From Sphingorhabdus lacus (GTDB lineage: Bacteria > Pseudomonadota > Alphaproteobacteria > Sphingomonadales > Sphingomonadaceae): a DNA stretch of 64,000 bases. A program made the position numbers and the translations under genes. How positions within the stretch are numbered: the first letter of the stretch is position 1; each line of letters starts with the position of its first letter. Location of the stretch: positions 682,001 to 746,000 of the forward strand of contig NZ_CP035733.1 of the NCBI RefSeq assembly GCF_009768975.1, given 5' to 3'. Under the pieces are notes generated by a model that was not told where the DNA came from, made no database searches, and worked only from the letters and a program-made list of their open reading frames with translations. Shown piece after piece: positions 35,903 through 45,467 of this stretch.

Positions 35903-36591
35903 ACGAAGCTCAAGCGCCGATTCCAAAGCCGCGCTCCGACCTCGGCATCCGCACGCTTTCGGGCGTGGTAATGATGCTGGTGGCCGCAGGGGCAATTTGG
36001 ATCGGCGGACCGGTTTTTGCAATTTTCATAGCCCTGATTACCGTCGGATTATTATTCGAATGGACTAAATTGGTCCTAGAACTAACACCTAACCCTGTTG
36101 CGCGGTTTTTCTGGATATTGGGTGGTCTGGCCTATGTGGGGCTGGCGACAGCTTTCCTTGTTTTTCTCCGCGAATTTGCCGAAATCTATATTCTTTTGGG
36201 GCTAATCGGCCTTGTTATCTCGACCGATACAGGCGCCTATTTTGCGGGCCGTACTTTCGGTGGACCGAAAATCGCACCGGCCATCAGCCCATCCAAAACC
36301 TGGTCTGGGCTGTTGGGTGGAATGACGGCATCGGCGCTTTTTCTTAGCATTTTGGGTCACAACACCGAAGGCTTTGCCTTGTGGCAGCCGCTGACCGGTG
36401 CGGGGCTAGCGGTTGTGGCGCAGGCAGGCGACTTTTTCGAAAGCTGGATGAAGAGACGGGCAGGGGTCAAGGACTCGGGTAATCTGATTCCTGGCCATGG
36501 TGGCCTTCTTGACCGCGCGGACGGTCTGGTCGCCGTTTTGTGCATGACCGCCTTGCTTGTCGTGATATTACAGATGACAGGCCAGCCATGA
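35899..36591 (+). CDS. cdsA: Phosphatidate cytidylyltransferase
   Basis: 230-residue inner-membrane enzyme making CDP-diacylglycerol. Several hydrophobic segments precede the C-terminal signature, seen as SFxxRxGVKDSG-like KRRAGVKDSGNLIPGHGGLLDR, of which GVKDSGNLIPGHGG is the part quoted for recognition. Shorter than E. coli CdsA (about 285), as in many alphaproteobacteria. It overlaps dxr by 4 bp (ATGA). Confidence 0.94.
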   Translation: MNEAQAPIPKPRSDLGIRTLSGVVMMLVAAGAIWIGGPVFAIFIALITVGLLFEWTKLVLELTPNPVARFFWILGGLAYVGLATAFLVFLREFAEIYILLGLIGLVISTDTGAYFAGRTFGGPKIAPAISPSKTWSGLLGGMTASALFLSILGHNTEGFALWQPLTGAGLAVVAQAGDFFESWMKRRAGVKDSGNLIPGHGGLLDRADGLVAVLCMTALLVVILQMTGQP

Positions 36592-37754
36592 CTCGCTCCA
36601 TTTCGATCTTTGGCGCAACCGGTTCCGTCGGCCTTTCCACACTCGACCTTGTTCGCCAGCATCGCGATTCGTTCAGGGTCGTGGCGCTTACCGCCAATGG
36701 CAATGCTGCAAAGCTTGCGGCACTCGCACAGGAATTCGACGCCGATCTGGCGGTAGTCGCCGAAGAGGAAGCATATCCGGCACTCAAGTCGGCACTCGCA
36801 GGTACACGGACCGAGGCGGCGGCAGGGGCTGACGCACTGGTTGCAGCGGCACAACGTGATGTGGACTGGACCATGGCCTCAATTGTAGGCTGTGCCGGAC
36901 TGCCCCCGACGATGGCGGCCATTGAACAGGGCCGGACAGTCGCACTTGCCAATAAGGAAGCTCTAGTTTCGGCGGGCGATCTGATGATGGCTGCAGTCGA
37001 GCGTTCCGGTGCCACATTATTGCCTGTGGACAGCGAACATAATGCCATTTTTCAATGCCTCGCCGGTGGCAAACTGGAACATGTACGCAAGATCACCCTG
37101 ACTGCAAGTGGCGGGCCATTTCGCAGCCTGTCCTACGACGCGATGCGCCATGTTACGCCTGCGCAGGCCGTAGCGCATCCCAATTGGGATATGGGTGCGA
37201 AAATCAGTGTCGATTCGGCGACTATGATGAACAAGGGTCTTGAGCTGATCGAAGCCTATCATCTGTTTCCCGTTGGCCTCGACCGTTTGGACATCTTGGT
37301 GCACCCGCAGTCGGTGATCCATTCGATGGTCGAATATCAGGATTGCTCGACACTGGCGCAACTCGGCTCGCCTGATATGCGAATTCCGATCGCGAGCGCG
37401 TTAGCTTGGCCGGAACGGATTGCCACCAACTGCCAGCCTTTAGACTTGGCAACCATTGGACAACTTACATTTGAGGCGCCCGATCTCGTGCGTTTCCCGG
37501 CGCTACGGCTTGCACGTGCAGCGATCGGCGAAGGCGGGGCAAAACCCGCAATCCTGAATGCGGCAAATGAAGTGGCGGTTGCGGCCTTCCTGAAAGAACA
37601 GATCGCGTTTCTCGATATTGTAACGTTGGTTGAGCAGACCATGACGACCTATGTTCCCGCGTCACCGGTCTCGCTTGATGATTTGTTCAGCATTGATGCA
37701 GAAGCTAGGCGCTACGCGCAGGAGCAACTAGAAAAGGTCGCATATGGAAGTTGA
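36588..37754 (+). CDS. dxr: 1-deoxy-D-xylulose 5-phosphate reductoisomerase
   Basis: 388 residues from ATG 36588 overlapping the cdsA stop. The NADPH motif GATGSVGLSTLDL is at about 8-20, and VDSEHNAIFQCL binds metal and substrate. It makes MEP, feeding UppS with isoprenoid precursor. The 3' end overlaps rseP by 11 bp. Confidence 0.96.
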   Translation: MTRSISIFGATGSVGLSTLDLVRQHRDSFRVVALTANGNAAKLAALAQEFDADLAVVAEEEAYPALKSALAGTRTEAAAGADALVAAAQRDVDWTMASIVGCAGLPPTMAAIEQGRTVALANKEALVSAGDLMMAAVERSGATLLPVDSEHNAIFQCLAGGKLEHVRKITLTASGGPFRSLSYDAMRHVTPAQAVAHPNWDMGAKISVDSATMMNKGLELIEAYHLFPVGLDRLDILVHPQSVIHSMVEYQDCSTLAQLGSPDMRIPIASALAWPERIATNCQPLDLATIGQLTFEAPDLVRFPALRLARAAIGEGGAKPAILNAANEVAVAAFLKEQIAFLDIVTLVEQTMTTYVPASPVSLDDLFSIDAEARRYAQEQLEKVAYGS

Positions 37755-38865
37755 AACTCCCAATATTTTCCTCACCTTGCTGGCGTTTCTGATTCTGATC
37801 GGCACGCTGGTGGTGGTGCATGAGCTTGGCCATTATCTTGTCGGTCGCTGGTTCGGGGTGAAAGCGGAAAAATTTTCGATCGGTTTTGGCCCGCAGATTT
37901 ATGGACGGACCGATAAGCGAGGCACTTTGTGGCGCGTCGGCGCGCTTCCGCTTGGTGGATATGTCCAATTTGCAGGCGATATGAACCCGTCGAGCCAAGC
38001 CGACGAAAGCTGGAAATCCCTGCCGAAAGCCGAGCGGAACCAGACTTTCCAGTCTAAGACGTTGTGGCAGCGCGCGCTGATCGTTTTCGCCGGGCCCGCA
38101 GTTAACTTCCTTCTGGCAATCCTGATTGCGATGGCGTTTCTGTTGGCCTTTGGAAAATCGGTAACGCCGCCGGTCGTGGATATTCTCCAGCCTAACGGTC
38201 CTGCGGCTATTGCAGGCATCGAAAAAGGCGACCGCATCTTGTCGTTCAATGGCCGTGAAATCGAGACATTCGATGAGATGGCCAACGAAATTGTGATGAT
38301 ACCTGGCCAGCGTGCCGTGCTGGAAATTGAACGTGACGGCCAGAAGTTGATAAAAGAAACCGATGTTGCCGTTGTCGAGGAAGTCGACCGTTTCGGCAAT
38401 GAATATCGCGTTGGCCGCATTGGCATAGGTGCCACAGAGGTCGAGGTTCGGGAAGTCGGCCTTTTGGAGGCACCTTGGGCCGCTGTGGTCCAGACGGGAA
38501 ATATTTTGCGGCAGCAGATGATCGGGCTAGGGCAGATTTTATCCGGTCGACGTCCGTTATCGGAGCTCGGCGGACCGCTGAAAATCGCCAAGGTTTCCGG
38601 CGAAGCTATGAGCATGGGGATTTTGACGTTTATCAGCCTGGCCGCGCTCATCTCGATTAACTTGGGGTTCATCAACCTCCTGCCAATTCCGATGCTCGAT
38701 GGCGGCCATCTGCTGCTCTATGCGATTGAGGCGGTCCGCAGGCGGCCTGCGACACCGCAAGTGCAGGAATGGGCGTTTCGGGCCGGATTTGCGATGTTGG
38801 TGGGCTTTATGATTATGGTGACGTTCAACGACCTTGCATCCTTCGGCTTATTTGGTGGTGGATAG
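37744..38865 (+). CDS. rseP: Site-2 protease RseP
   Basis: 373-residue intramembrane zinc metalloprotease. The HELGH zinc motif is at 26-30 in the first membrane helix; a PDZ domain (about 125-200) and the third ligand in LPIPMLDGGHLLLY follow. In E. coli it cleaves RseA and clears signal peptides. The sigma/anti-sigma pair is not in this window. Confidence 0.95.
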   Translation: MEVETPNIFLTLLAFLILIGTLVVVHELGHYLVGRWFGVKAEKFSIGFGPQIYGRTDKRGTLWRVGALPLGGYVQFAGDMNPSSQADESWKSLPKAERNQTFQSKTLWQRALIVFAGPAVNFLLAILIAMAFLLAFGKSVTPPVVDILQPNGPAAIAGIEKGDRILSFNGREIETFDEMANEIVMIPGQRAVLEIERDGQKLIKETDVAVVEEVDRFGNEYRVGRIGIGATEVEVREVGLLEAPWAAVVQTGNILRQQMIGLGQILSGRRPLSELGGPLKIAKVSGEAMSMGILTFISLAALISINLGFINLLPIPMLDGGHLLLYAIEAVRRRPATPQVQEWAFRAGFAMLVGFMIMVTFNDLASFGLFGGG

Positions 38866-38968
38866 AGGTCACTGCACACTTGATTGCGGCGGCTGCTTGG
38901 GGCAGGGACGCAATCTACTCTAGCGGGCGCTGCGCCCAATCACCGGTGGGGGCCGGACATCAGATCGG

Positions 38969-41674
38969 ATGACAATGAATTTCAAAGCTCTCGGCATATA
39001 TTTGATGGGGTCCACCGCTTTGGCGGCGACCGGAACTATGACGCTGGTCACGCCTGCATTTGCTCAAGGCACGCCCGCAGCGGCTCAGCCTGCGCCCGTG
39101 GTTCAGGCCGAACAGATCCAGTCGATAACGGTGGTAGGGACACAGCGTCTCGAAGCCGATACCGTGCGTTCTTATATGCGTTTGAGGGTTGGCCAAAATT
39201 GGAGCCAGGTGGCCGCTGACCAAGCGCTAAAGGACCTGTACGCGACCGAATTATTTGCCGACGTGGCAATCCGCAACAACAGCGGCGCGGTTGTTGTTGA
39301 AGTACGTGAAAACCCCGTTGTGAACCGCATTATCCTCGAAGGAAACAAGCGGCTCAAGAACGACAAGATTGAGCCCGAAATCAAGCTCGCACCGCGCCAG
39401 ATTTATTCACGGTCCAAGGTGCGTGCCGATGTGGCGCGTATCGTTGAGCTGTACAAGCGGCAAGGTCGCTTTGCGGCCACGATTGAACCCAAGCTGGTCC
39501 AGCTCGATCAGAATCGCGTTGATATCGTTTTTGAAATTACGGAAGGGCCCAAGTCCAAGGTTCAGCAAATCAACATCATCGGTAACGACAAATTCTCCGA
39601 TGACCGCCTTCGCGGCGAAATGGTGACGAAACAAGCGCGTTTTTACCGCTTCTTCAGCTCGGGCACCAGCTACGACCCTGATCGTCTCGCCTTCGACCAG
39701 CAGAAACTGCGTCAATTCTACCTGACGCAAGGCTTTGCCGATTTCCGTGTGGTCTCTGCCGTTGCTGAACTGACCCCGGACAAGCAGGACTTCATCATCA
39801 CCTATGTGGTCGAAGAAGGTGACCGCTATAAGTTTGGCGATGTGAAGGTCGAAAGCCAGATCCGCGATTTCGACTCCGAAAAGCTCACGGCCACGCTTCG
39901 CATGAAAAAGGGCGATTGGTACGATGCGAAGATGGTCGAAGACACGGTGGAAAGCCTGTCTGAAACCGCCGGACTGTTTGGCTATGCTTTTGCCGATGTG
40001 AACCCCAACTTTAACCGCGACAAAGAAACGCTCACCATGGGCATTACCTTTGACGTTGCGGAAAGCCAGCGCGTGTTCGTCGAGCGTATCGATATTAACG
40101 GCAATACGCTGACGCAGGACAAGGTTGTGCGCCGCGAATTCCGTCTGAATGAAGGAGATGCTTTCAACAGCATCCAAGTTAAGCGTACCGCGGACCGTAT
40201 CAAGTCGTTGGGCTATTTTCAGGAAGATTTGGAAGTCGAACAGGCACAAGGCAGCGCGCCCGACCGGATCGTGCTCACCACCAATGTTGAGGAAAAGGCG
40301 ACCGGCGAACTGTCGCTATCCGCTGGCTTCTCCTCGATCGAAAACTTCATTTTCCAAGGCTCGATCAAGCAGCGGAACTTCCGTGGTTTGGGTCAGGAAC
40401 TGCGGACGAATATTTCCTATTCATCCTATTCCAAGTCTGCAGAAATTGGCTTCACCGAGCCCTATCTATTTGACCGCTCGATTGCGATTTCCGGCGATAT
40501 CTTCCGCCGCGATCTCAATAGCTTCAACTTCTTTAATAACCAACGCAATACCACCTACGAACAAGCGACCACCGGTGCGCAAATTCGTGTTGGTGTTCCG
40601 ATTAACGAATTCCTGTATTTCCAAGGGCGCTATGGCATCAGCCAAGACGATATTTCGCTCGATCGGAACCAGTTCTTCACTGATCCAGACGGCACCGGCC
40701 CGTTACCTTCAGCCTGTGACCCCGTTATCGCAGGACGCTTCTTGTGTGATGCTATCGGTAACCGTCTGACCTCATCGGTCGGCTATACCCTGCTGTACGA
40801 TAACCGAGATAACCGCATCCGACCGACCCGTGGCCAAAGTTTCGGCATCAGCCAAGATTTCGCTGGCCTGGGGGGCAGTGTAAAATATATCAAAACGCGT
40901 GTAAATGCTGATAAATATTGGCGATTGTTTGGCACGAACTTCATTCTGGGGCTTTCGGCAGAAGGTGGTTACATCCACCCGCTGGAAAATCGCGGATCGA
41001 AGGCGCTGGGTATTGACGATATTCGTCTTACCGACCGTTTCTATCTCGGTGAACCGCAAATGCGCGGCTTTGATATTCGCGGCATTGGACCTCGTGTGCA
41101 GCGAGTTACGTTCAATGCTGAGTTGCAGAATGGCGTAGTAGTTAACGTGCCTGTTCTGGAGCGCAACCGCATCCAGGATGACGCGATCGGTGGCCGTTTC
41201 TATTATCTTGGCCGTGCCGAGGTCCAGATTCCGCTGGGTAGCGGTGCGAAAGAACTGGGGCTCCGTCCTTCGGTGTTTATGGATGTCGGGTCTGTATTTG
41301 GCGTAACGAAGCCGCTTCTTCAAACAGTTCCACGGCGCGAAGTTTTACCCGACCTCTCTGCGGGCGCGCCGTTGTTCTACACCGGGGCATTTGTGGTGAA
41401 CCCGCCGACAACCCCTGGCGGGACGCCTATAACGACGACGACGTTGGAAACCAGCACAATAGCAACTAATCCCGACGGTTCGGCACGCACGCCAGCCCTT
41501 CAGTTTGAAGAGCGCTTCCTCGGTGATACGTGGAAACCCCGTCTGTCGGTCGGTTTCGGCGTAAACTGGAACTCCCCATTTGGTCCGTTCAGGATCGACA
41601 TAGCCCGCGCATTATTAAAAGAGACGGGCGACGATACCAAATTATTTACATTCAACGTAGGGACTCAATTCTAA
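38969..41674 (+). CDS. bamA: Outer membrane protein assembly factor BamA
   Basis: 901 residues. A signal peptide (about 1-31, AFA|QG) is followed by five POTRA domains (about 50-440) and a 16-strand Omp85 barrel ending KLFTFNVGTQF with terminal Phe. The barrel motif near the end (WNSPFGPFRIDIA) is intact. A threonine-rich stretch near residues 812-840 (GGTPITTTTLETSTIATN) looks like an enlarged loop. It overlaps ompH by one base. Confidence 0.96.
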   Translation: MTMNFKALGIYLMGSTALAATGTMTLVTPAFAQGTPAAAQPAPVVQAEQIQSITVVGTQRLEADTVRSYMRLRVGQNWSQVAADQALKDLYATELFADVAIRNNSGAVVVEVRENPVVNRIILEGNKRLKNDKIEPEIKLAPRQIYSRSKVRADVARIVELYKRQGRFAATIEPKLVQLDQNRVDIVFEITEGPKSKVQQINIIGNDKFSDDRLRGEMVTKQARFYRFFSSGTSYDPDRLAFDQQKLRQFYLTQGFADFRVVSAVAELTPDKQDFIITYVVEEGDRYKFGDVKVESQIRDFDSEKLTATLRMKKGDWYDAKMVEDTVESLSETAGLFGYAFADVNPNFNRDKETLTMGITFDVAESQRVFVERIDINGNTLTQDKVVRREFRLNEGDAFNSIQVKRTADRIKSLGYFQEDLEVEQAQGSAPDRIVLTTNVEEKATGELSLSAGFSSIENFIFQGSIKQRNFRGLGQELRTNISYSSYSKSAEIGFTEPYLFDRSIAISGDIFRRDLNSFNFFNNQRNTTYEQATTGAQIRVGVPINEFLYFQGRYGISQDDISLDRNQFFTDPDGTGPLPSACDPVIAGRFLCDAIGNRLTSSVGYTLLYDNRDNRIRPTRGQSFGISQDFAGLGGSVKYIKTRVNADKYWRLFGTNFILGLSAEGGYIHPLENRGSKALGIDDIRLTDRFYLGEPQMRGFDIRGIGPRVQRVTFNAELQNGVVVNVPVLERNRIQDDAIGGRFYYLGRAEVQIPLGSGAKELGLRPSVFMDVGSVFGVTKPLLQTVPRREVLPDLSAGAPLFYTGAFVVNPPTTPGGTPITTTTLETSTIATNPDGSARTPALQFEERFLGDTWKPRLSVGFGVNWNSPFGPFRIDIARALLKETGDDTKLFTFNVGTQF

Positions 41675-42381
41675 TGAAAATTCGTAACTCCGCAATTGCG
41701 GCTGCCCTTTTGGCTGCAACCGCAATCGCCGTACCTGCTAGCGCACAAGTTGCCGGCATTGCCACGGCAGATACCTCGGTTGCCATCGCCCGTTCCAAGG
41801 CGCTTGGTGCAGGATATCAGTCGATCAGCACGCAATATGCTTCCTTCGCACAGCAGATCCAGCAAAAGCGTAAAGAAATCAACGATATCAATACGCAACT
41901 TGATACCAATAAGGACAAAGAGCTGACGCAAGCTGAGCTTGATGTTGCGATCAAGGCGAAAAGCCCGCTGCTCACGCAGATCGATACGAAGCAGAAGGAA
42001 ATCAACCAGCTTCAGGACCCGATCATAAAGGCTCAGTTGTATACGGTCGAACAGATCGCCCTGAAGTATGAAGCCGCCCAGCAGGCAGTCATCACCGCAA
42101 AGAAGATCAACGTTATCCTCGCACCCGATGCCTTTGTCTGGGCACCCGATGCCGTTGACGTGACGTCGGCGATCACGGCTGAACTCGATAAGGCGATCCC
42201 TGTGGCGAATACCACTCCTCCCGCTGACTGGCGTCCTTCGCGCCAGGTCGCAGCGCTTTACCAGCAAATCCAGCAACTGTTTGATAATGCAGCCCGCCTG
42301 CAAGCCGCACAGGCCGCCGCTGGCCAGCAACAGCCTGCTGCAGCGCCTGCCGCACCTGCGCAGCAGCCCGACAGCCGCTAA
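41674..42381 (+). CDS. OmpH/Skp-family periplasmic chaperone
   Basis: 235 residues from ATG 41674, which shares its A with the bamA stop (TAATG). A Sec signal (about 1-24, ASA|Q) precedes a long coiled-coil middle (about 45-150: [20 protein letters not shown]) and an Ala/Gln/Pro-rich tail. Skp holds unfolded outer-membrane proteins for BamA. The tail after about 205 is low complexity. Longer than E. coli Skp (161). Confidence 0.88.
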   Translation: MKIRNSAIAAALLAATAIAVPASAQVAGIATADTSVAIARSKALGAGYQSISTQYASFAQQIQQKRKEINDINTQLDTNKDKELTQAELDVAIKAKSPLLTQIDTKQKEINQLQDPIIKAQLYTVEQIALKYEAAQQAVITAKKINVILAPDAFVWAPDAVDVTSAITAELDKAIPVANTTPPADWRPSRQVAALYQQIQQLFDNAARLQAAQAAAGQQQPAAAPAAPAQQPDSR

Positions 42382-42386
42382 ACCCT

Positions 42387-42848
42387 ATGTCGGGGGCAGA
42401 TTTCAGCAATTATGATGTCCGCCGGGTCATGGCGGTGCTTCCGCACCGCTACCCCATGCTCTTGGTTGACCGCGTAGAGGAGCTTGTCGTCGACGAGCGA
42501 ATCCGCGCGGTCAAAGCAGTCACAATTAATGAGGGCTTTTTCCAGGGGCATTTTCCCGGACGGCCAATCATGCCGGGCGTGCTGATTGTCGAAGCACTGG
42601 CGCAAGCTGCTGGTATTCTGGCAATGGAAAGCCTCGGCTTGGCCGGTTCGGGTAAGTTGGTCTATTTCATGGCCATCGATAATGCTAAATTCCGGGCTCC
42701 GGTGGAACCCGGCTGCCTCCTGCATCTTGATGTAACTTTTATTCAGAAGCGTCCCCGAGTGTGTAAATTTGCCGGGCGTGCGCTGATGGGCGAGACAGTC
42801 GCTGCCGAAGCGGAGTTTATGGCGATGATCGCCGACCCGCCCGCCTGA
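42387..42848 (+). CDS. fabZ: 3-hydroxyacyl-[ACP] dehydratase FabZ
   Basis: 153-residue hotdog-fold dehydratase. Catalytic H55 lies in [11 protein letters not shown] and E69 in IVEALAQ. It acts in fatty acid elongation. In most Gram-negatives fabZ is wedged between lpxD and lpxA. Here it follows ompH by 5 bp and is followed by rpmE, with no lipid A gene. A TAGCATATGCTA palindrome (42849-42860) follows immediately. Confidence 0.96.
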   Translation: MSGADFSNYDVRRVMAVLPHRYPMLLVDRVEELVVDERIRAVKAVTINEGFFQGHFPGRPIMPGVLIVEALAQAAGILAMESLGLAGSGKLVYFMAIDNAKFRAPVEPGCLLHLDVTFIQKRPRVCKFAGRALMGETVAAEAEFMAMIADPPA

Positions 42849-42980
42849 TAGCATATGCTAGTGTTTGCGCTGGGACAGGGCTTTTCAACCTTGCCAAGCG
42901 CGGTACGTGCCGCTAAGGGCGGCGCTTCCGAATTTTAGGGCTTCCGGTCGGAAACCGGCGGCTGAACAAAGGAATTACAC

Positions 42981-43208
42981 ATGAAAGCCGATATTCACCC
43001 CGATTATCACATGATCAAAGTGCAGATGACCGACGGCACTGTCTTCGAAACCCGCTCCACTTGGGGCAAGGAAGGCGACACGCTGGCGCTCGACATTGAT
43101 CCTACCTCGCACCCCGCTTGGACCGGTGGTTCGGGTCGTATGCTGGATACCGGCGGACGCGTTGCACAGTTCAACAAGCGTTTCGGCGGACTCAGCCTTA
43201 AGAAATAA
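42981..43208 (+). CDS. rpmE: 50S ribosomal protein L31
   Basis: 75 residues, type L31 without the zinc CxxC motif (no cysteines), a C-minus form common in alphaproteobacteria. It starts [19 protein letters not shown] and keeps [19 protein letters not shown]. An AAAGGA site is present. C-plus/C-minus pairs swap under zinc starvation elsewhere; no second copy is in the window. Confidence 0.93.
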   Translation: MKADIHPDYHMIKVQMTDGTVFETRSTWGKEGDTLALDIDPTSHPAWTGGSGRMLDTGGRVAQFNKRFGGLSLKK

Positions 43209-43212
43209 GGGG

Positions 43213-43233
43213 GCGTGGGGATTATTCCCCGCG
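43213..43233 (+). terminator. Probable rpmE terminator
   Basis: CGTGGGG/CCCCGCG (43214-43220 with 43227-43233) pairs with one wobble around ATTATT. No T-run follows. Confidence 0.5.
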
Positions 43234-43294
43234 TCACATCATAGGGAAAAGTCCTTTTCGGGACCGTTCCCCATGGGGCACTCGTCGACAAGGC

Positions 43295-43324
43295 TTGACG
43301 CCGGACGCGAGCACCCCCTAAGGA
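43295..43324 (+). promoter_or_regulatory. Promoter of tRNA-His
   Basis: TTGACG (43295-43300) and TAAGGA (43319-43324) with 18 bp spacing lie 25 bp before the tRNA 5' end. Confidence 0.45.
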
Positions 43325-43348
43325 ACGCGCCTGCCTTAGTGGCGCTAT

Positions 43349-43426
43349 GGCGATCGTAGCTCAGTTGGTTAGAGCGCTGGTTTGTGGTACCAGAGGTCGG
43401 GGGTTCGGATCCCCTCGGTCGCCCCA
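43349..43426 (+). tRNA. tRNA-His (GTG)
   Basis: Complete cloverleaf. Acceptor GCGATCG pairs with CGGTCGC (one GT wobble). The D-arm contains AGCTCAGTTGGTTAGAGC, the anticodon loop TTGTGGT has anticodon GTG, and T-arm GGGGG-TTCGGAT-CCCCT is followed by CGGTCGC-C-CCA. The extra 5' G (43349) opposite C73 is specific to tRNA-His, and CCA is encoded. A T-run follows. Confidence 0.97.
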
Positions 43427-43460
43427 TTTTTCCTTCGAATTTCAGGATGACAAACAGCTT

Positions 43461-43477
43461 GCGTAATATTATTACGC
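43461..43477 (+). promoter_or_regulatory. 17-bp dyad upstream of the amino-acid dehydrogenase gene
   Basis: GCGTAAT-ATT-ATTACGC is a perfect inverted repeat 60 bp before the start at 43538; a possible regulator site. Confidence 0.45.
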
Positions 43478-43537
43478 GGCTTCGCAATTTGATTCCGTCT
43501 CTCGGCTCCGGCTGCGCGACCACAAGGGGAATGAGTG

Positions 43538-44569
43538 ATGCCCGCAATCTGGGATTTGCCTGATTTTGATTCGCACGAAGCCGTGCATCTTTTCGAAGAT
43601 CGTGCGACCGGCCTTAAGGCTGTCATTGCGGTTCACTCGACCCATTTGGGACCCGCTGCGGGCGGCACTCGTTTTTGGCATTACGCCGATAGCCAGTCGG
43701 CAATCACGGATGCGCTGCGTCTGTCGCGTGGAATGAGCTATAAAAATGCAATGGCGGGTCTTTCCGCAGGTGGCGGAAAAGCGGTAATTCTTGCCAATCC
43801 GTCACGAGCCAAGCCAGCGGAACTGCTCGATGCTTTTGCGCGTGCGGTTGATTCGCTGGGTGGCAAATATATAACAGCGCAAGACGTCGGAATGTCCGAG
43901 GCCGACATGGTGCACCTTTCGAAAACAACAGCCCATGTTGCAGGCCTGCCCGACCAAGGCGGCGATCCCGGACCCTATACTTCGCGCGGCGTTTATCTGG
44001 GCGTACGGGCAGCGGCTAAACATGTGTTCGGTACGGAAGATATGCAGGGTGTGCATGTGGCCATTCAGGGCGTGGGCAGTGTCGGAGGCGGACTGGCCCG
44101 CTATCTGGCGCAGCAGGGCGCGAAACTGACGCTTGCCGATGTGGATGCCGCGCGTGCTGCGGCGCTTGCGGACGAACTTGGCGGTGTATCTGTTGCTGCC
44201 GATGCGATCATGAGCGTCGAGGCCGATATATTCAGCCCATGCGCGCTGGGTGCAATTCTGACGGAAGATTCGGTCGCTGGACTGAACGTAAAAGCCGTAG
44301 CGGGTGGCGCGAATAATCAGCTCGCGAAGGGAATCGAAGGCCGGATGTTGGCAGACCGCGGGATCCTTTATGCGCCCGACTATGTCATCAATGCAGGTGG
44401 AATCATCAATGTCTTGCGGCATATTGATTCCGCCGATGATGTGGAAATCAACCGTCGCATCGACGCGATTCCGGGCCGTCTTTCAGAAATCTGGAAGGAA
44501 AGCGATGCCAGCGGTTCCACACCTGCGGAAGTCGCTGACAAAATGGCGCAAAAGCTTATTGGCCGTTGA
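43538..44569 (+). CDS. Leucine/valine-type (Glu/Leu/Phe/Val) dehydrogenase
   Basis: 343 residues from ATG 43538 with an AAGGGG site. The conserved GPAAGGTRFW (about 36-45), catalytic MSYKNAMAGLSAGGGKAVI (lysine near 68-80), and Rossmann AIQGVGSVGGGLA are present. It deaminates branched-chain amino acids to 2-oxo acids. Substrate choice between Leu, Val and Phe cannot be read reliably. It lies between tRNA-His and ccmC and is likely its own unit. Confidence 0.92.
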   Translation: MPAIWDLPDFDSHEAVHLFEDRATGLKAVIAVHSTHLGPAAGGTRFWHYADSQSAITDALRLSRGMSYKNAMAGLSAGGGKAVILANPSRAKPAELLDAFARAVDSLGGKYITAQDVGMSEADMVHLSKTTAHVAGLPDQGGDPGPYTSRGVYLGVRAAAKHVFGTEDMQGVHVAIQGVGSVGGGLARYLAQQGAKLTLADVDAARAAALADELGGVSVAADAIMSVEADIFSPCALGAILTEDSVAGLNVKAVAGGANNQLAKGIEGRMLADRGILYAPDYVINAGGIINVLRHIDSADDVEINRRIDAIPGRLSEIWKESDASGSTPAEVADKMAQKLIGR

Positions 44570-44619
44570 TGTGAATCCATTGGCGTAACGCATAAGCGGT
44601 GCTAGAGGCGGGAAATAAT

Positions 44620-45336
44620 ATGCACCGCTTCGCCAATCCTGCCCGTTTCCTGCGCCTTGCAAAGCCTCTGACGCCTGCACTGTTCTGGCCGGGTCTCGTT
44701 TTGGCGCTCGGGGCCTGTTTGTGGGGCTTGTTCGCGGTGCCGACCGAACGGCTGATGGGTGATACGGTCAAGATCATCTTCGTTCACGTTCCTGCCGCAT
44801 GGCTTGGCATGGGGGGATGGATGGGTATTGCGATTGCCAGTCTCGTTCAGCTTGTTTGGCGCCATCCGCTAGCAGGTATTGCGGCGCGTGCCATTGCTGT
44901 TCCCGGTGCGACGTTTGCCGCCATTTGCCTAATGACCGGGTCGATATGGGGGCGGCCCACTTGGGGAACTTGGTGGGTCTGGGATGGTCGGTTGACGTCG
45001 ATGCTAGTCCTGTTTTTCTTGTATCTCGGCTATATTGCGCTCGCCAATGCGAGCAGCGAGAAAGGCGACACGAGCCGAGTAGCCGCCGTCTTCGGTATCA
45101 TCGGCGCAGTGAATATCCCGATTATCAACCGATCCGTCATTTGGTGGGAAAGCCAGCATCAAAAGGCCAGCATTACGCTGGGCGGATCATCAATCGACGG
45201 TGCGTATCTGACGCCCCTATTTGTGGCGGTAGCTGGTTTCAGCCTGTTGTTTAGCGCGTTAGTTTTGATGCGGATGCGCGCAGCGCTCGCGGAAATGCGT
45301 ATCGATGCGCGAATGCGCCGCATGGCGGACGACTGA
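44620..45336 (+). CDS. ccmC: Heme exporter/transfer protein CcmC
   Basis: 238 residues from ATG 44620, with a GAGGCGGG-type site; a GTG at 44599 adds seven residues. Six hydrophobic segments and the tryptophan-rich WGRPTWGTWWVWDGRLTS heme loop are visible. CcmC passes heme to CcmE. It shares TGATG with ccmD. Confidence 0.95.
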   Translation: MHRFANPARFLRLAKPLTPALFWPGLVLALGACLWGLFAVPTERLMGDTVKIIFVHVPAAWLGMGGWMGIAIASLVQLVWRHPLAGIAARAIAVPGATFAAICLMTGSIWGRPTWGTWWVWDGRLTSMLVLFFLYLGYIALANASSEKGDTSRVAAVFGIIGAVNIPIINRSVIWWESQHQKASITLGGSSIDGAYLTPLFVAVAGFSLLFSALVLMRMRAALAEMRIDARMRRMADD

Positions 45337-45467
45337 TGCCCCATCTGCCTTTCATCATCGCCGCTTTTTCCGTCACGGGAGTCGGCATGCTATGGCTGAC
45401 CGTGTCGAGCTATCTAGCCATGCGCCGTTCAGAAGCTTTGGCTGATGATTTGAGGCAGCAACCATGA
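45336..45467 (+). CDS. ccmD: Heme exporter subunit CcmD
   Basis: 43 residues reading from ATG 45336, which overlaps the ccmC stop, to TGA 45465-45467, which overlaps ccmE. One membrane helix (about 5-28) is followed by MRRSEALADDLRQQP, a short charged tail typical of CcmD. It stabilises CcmABC and helps release holo-CcmE. Too short for most automatic callers, but context makes it firm. Confidence 0.9.
   Translation: MPHLPFIIAAFSVTGVGMLWLTVSSYLAMRRSEALADDLRQQP

Noticed and set aside
42849-42860. TAGCATATGCTA palindrome after fabZ as an operator
   Set aside because: Too short and AT-rich to call; no gene start close enough and no second copy.
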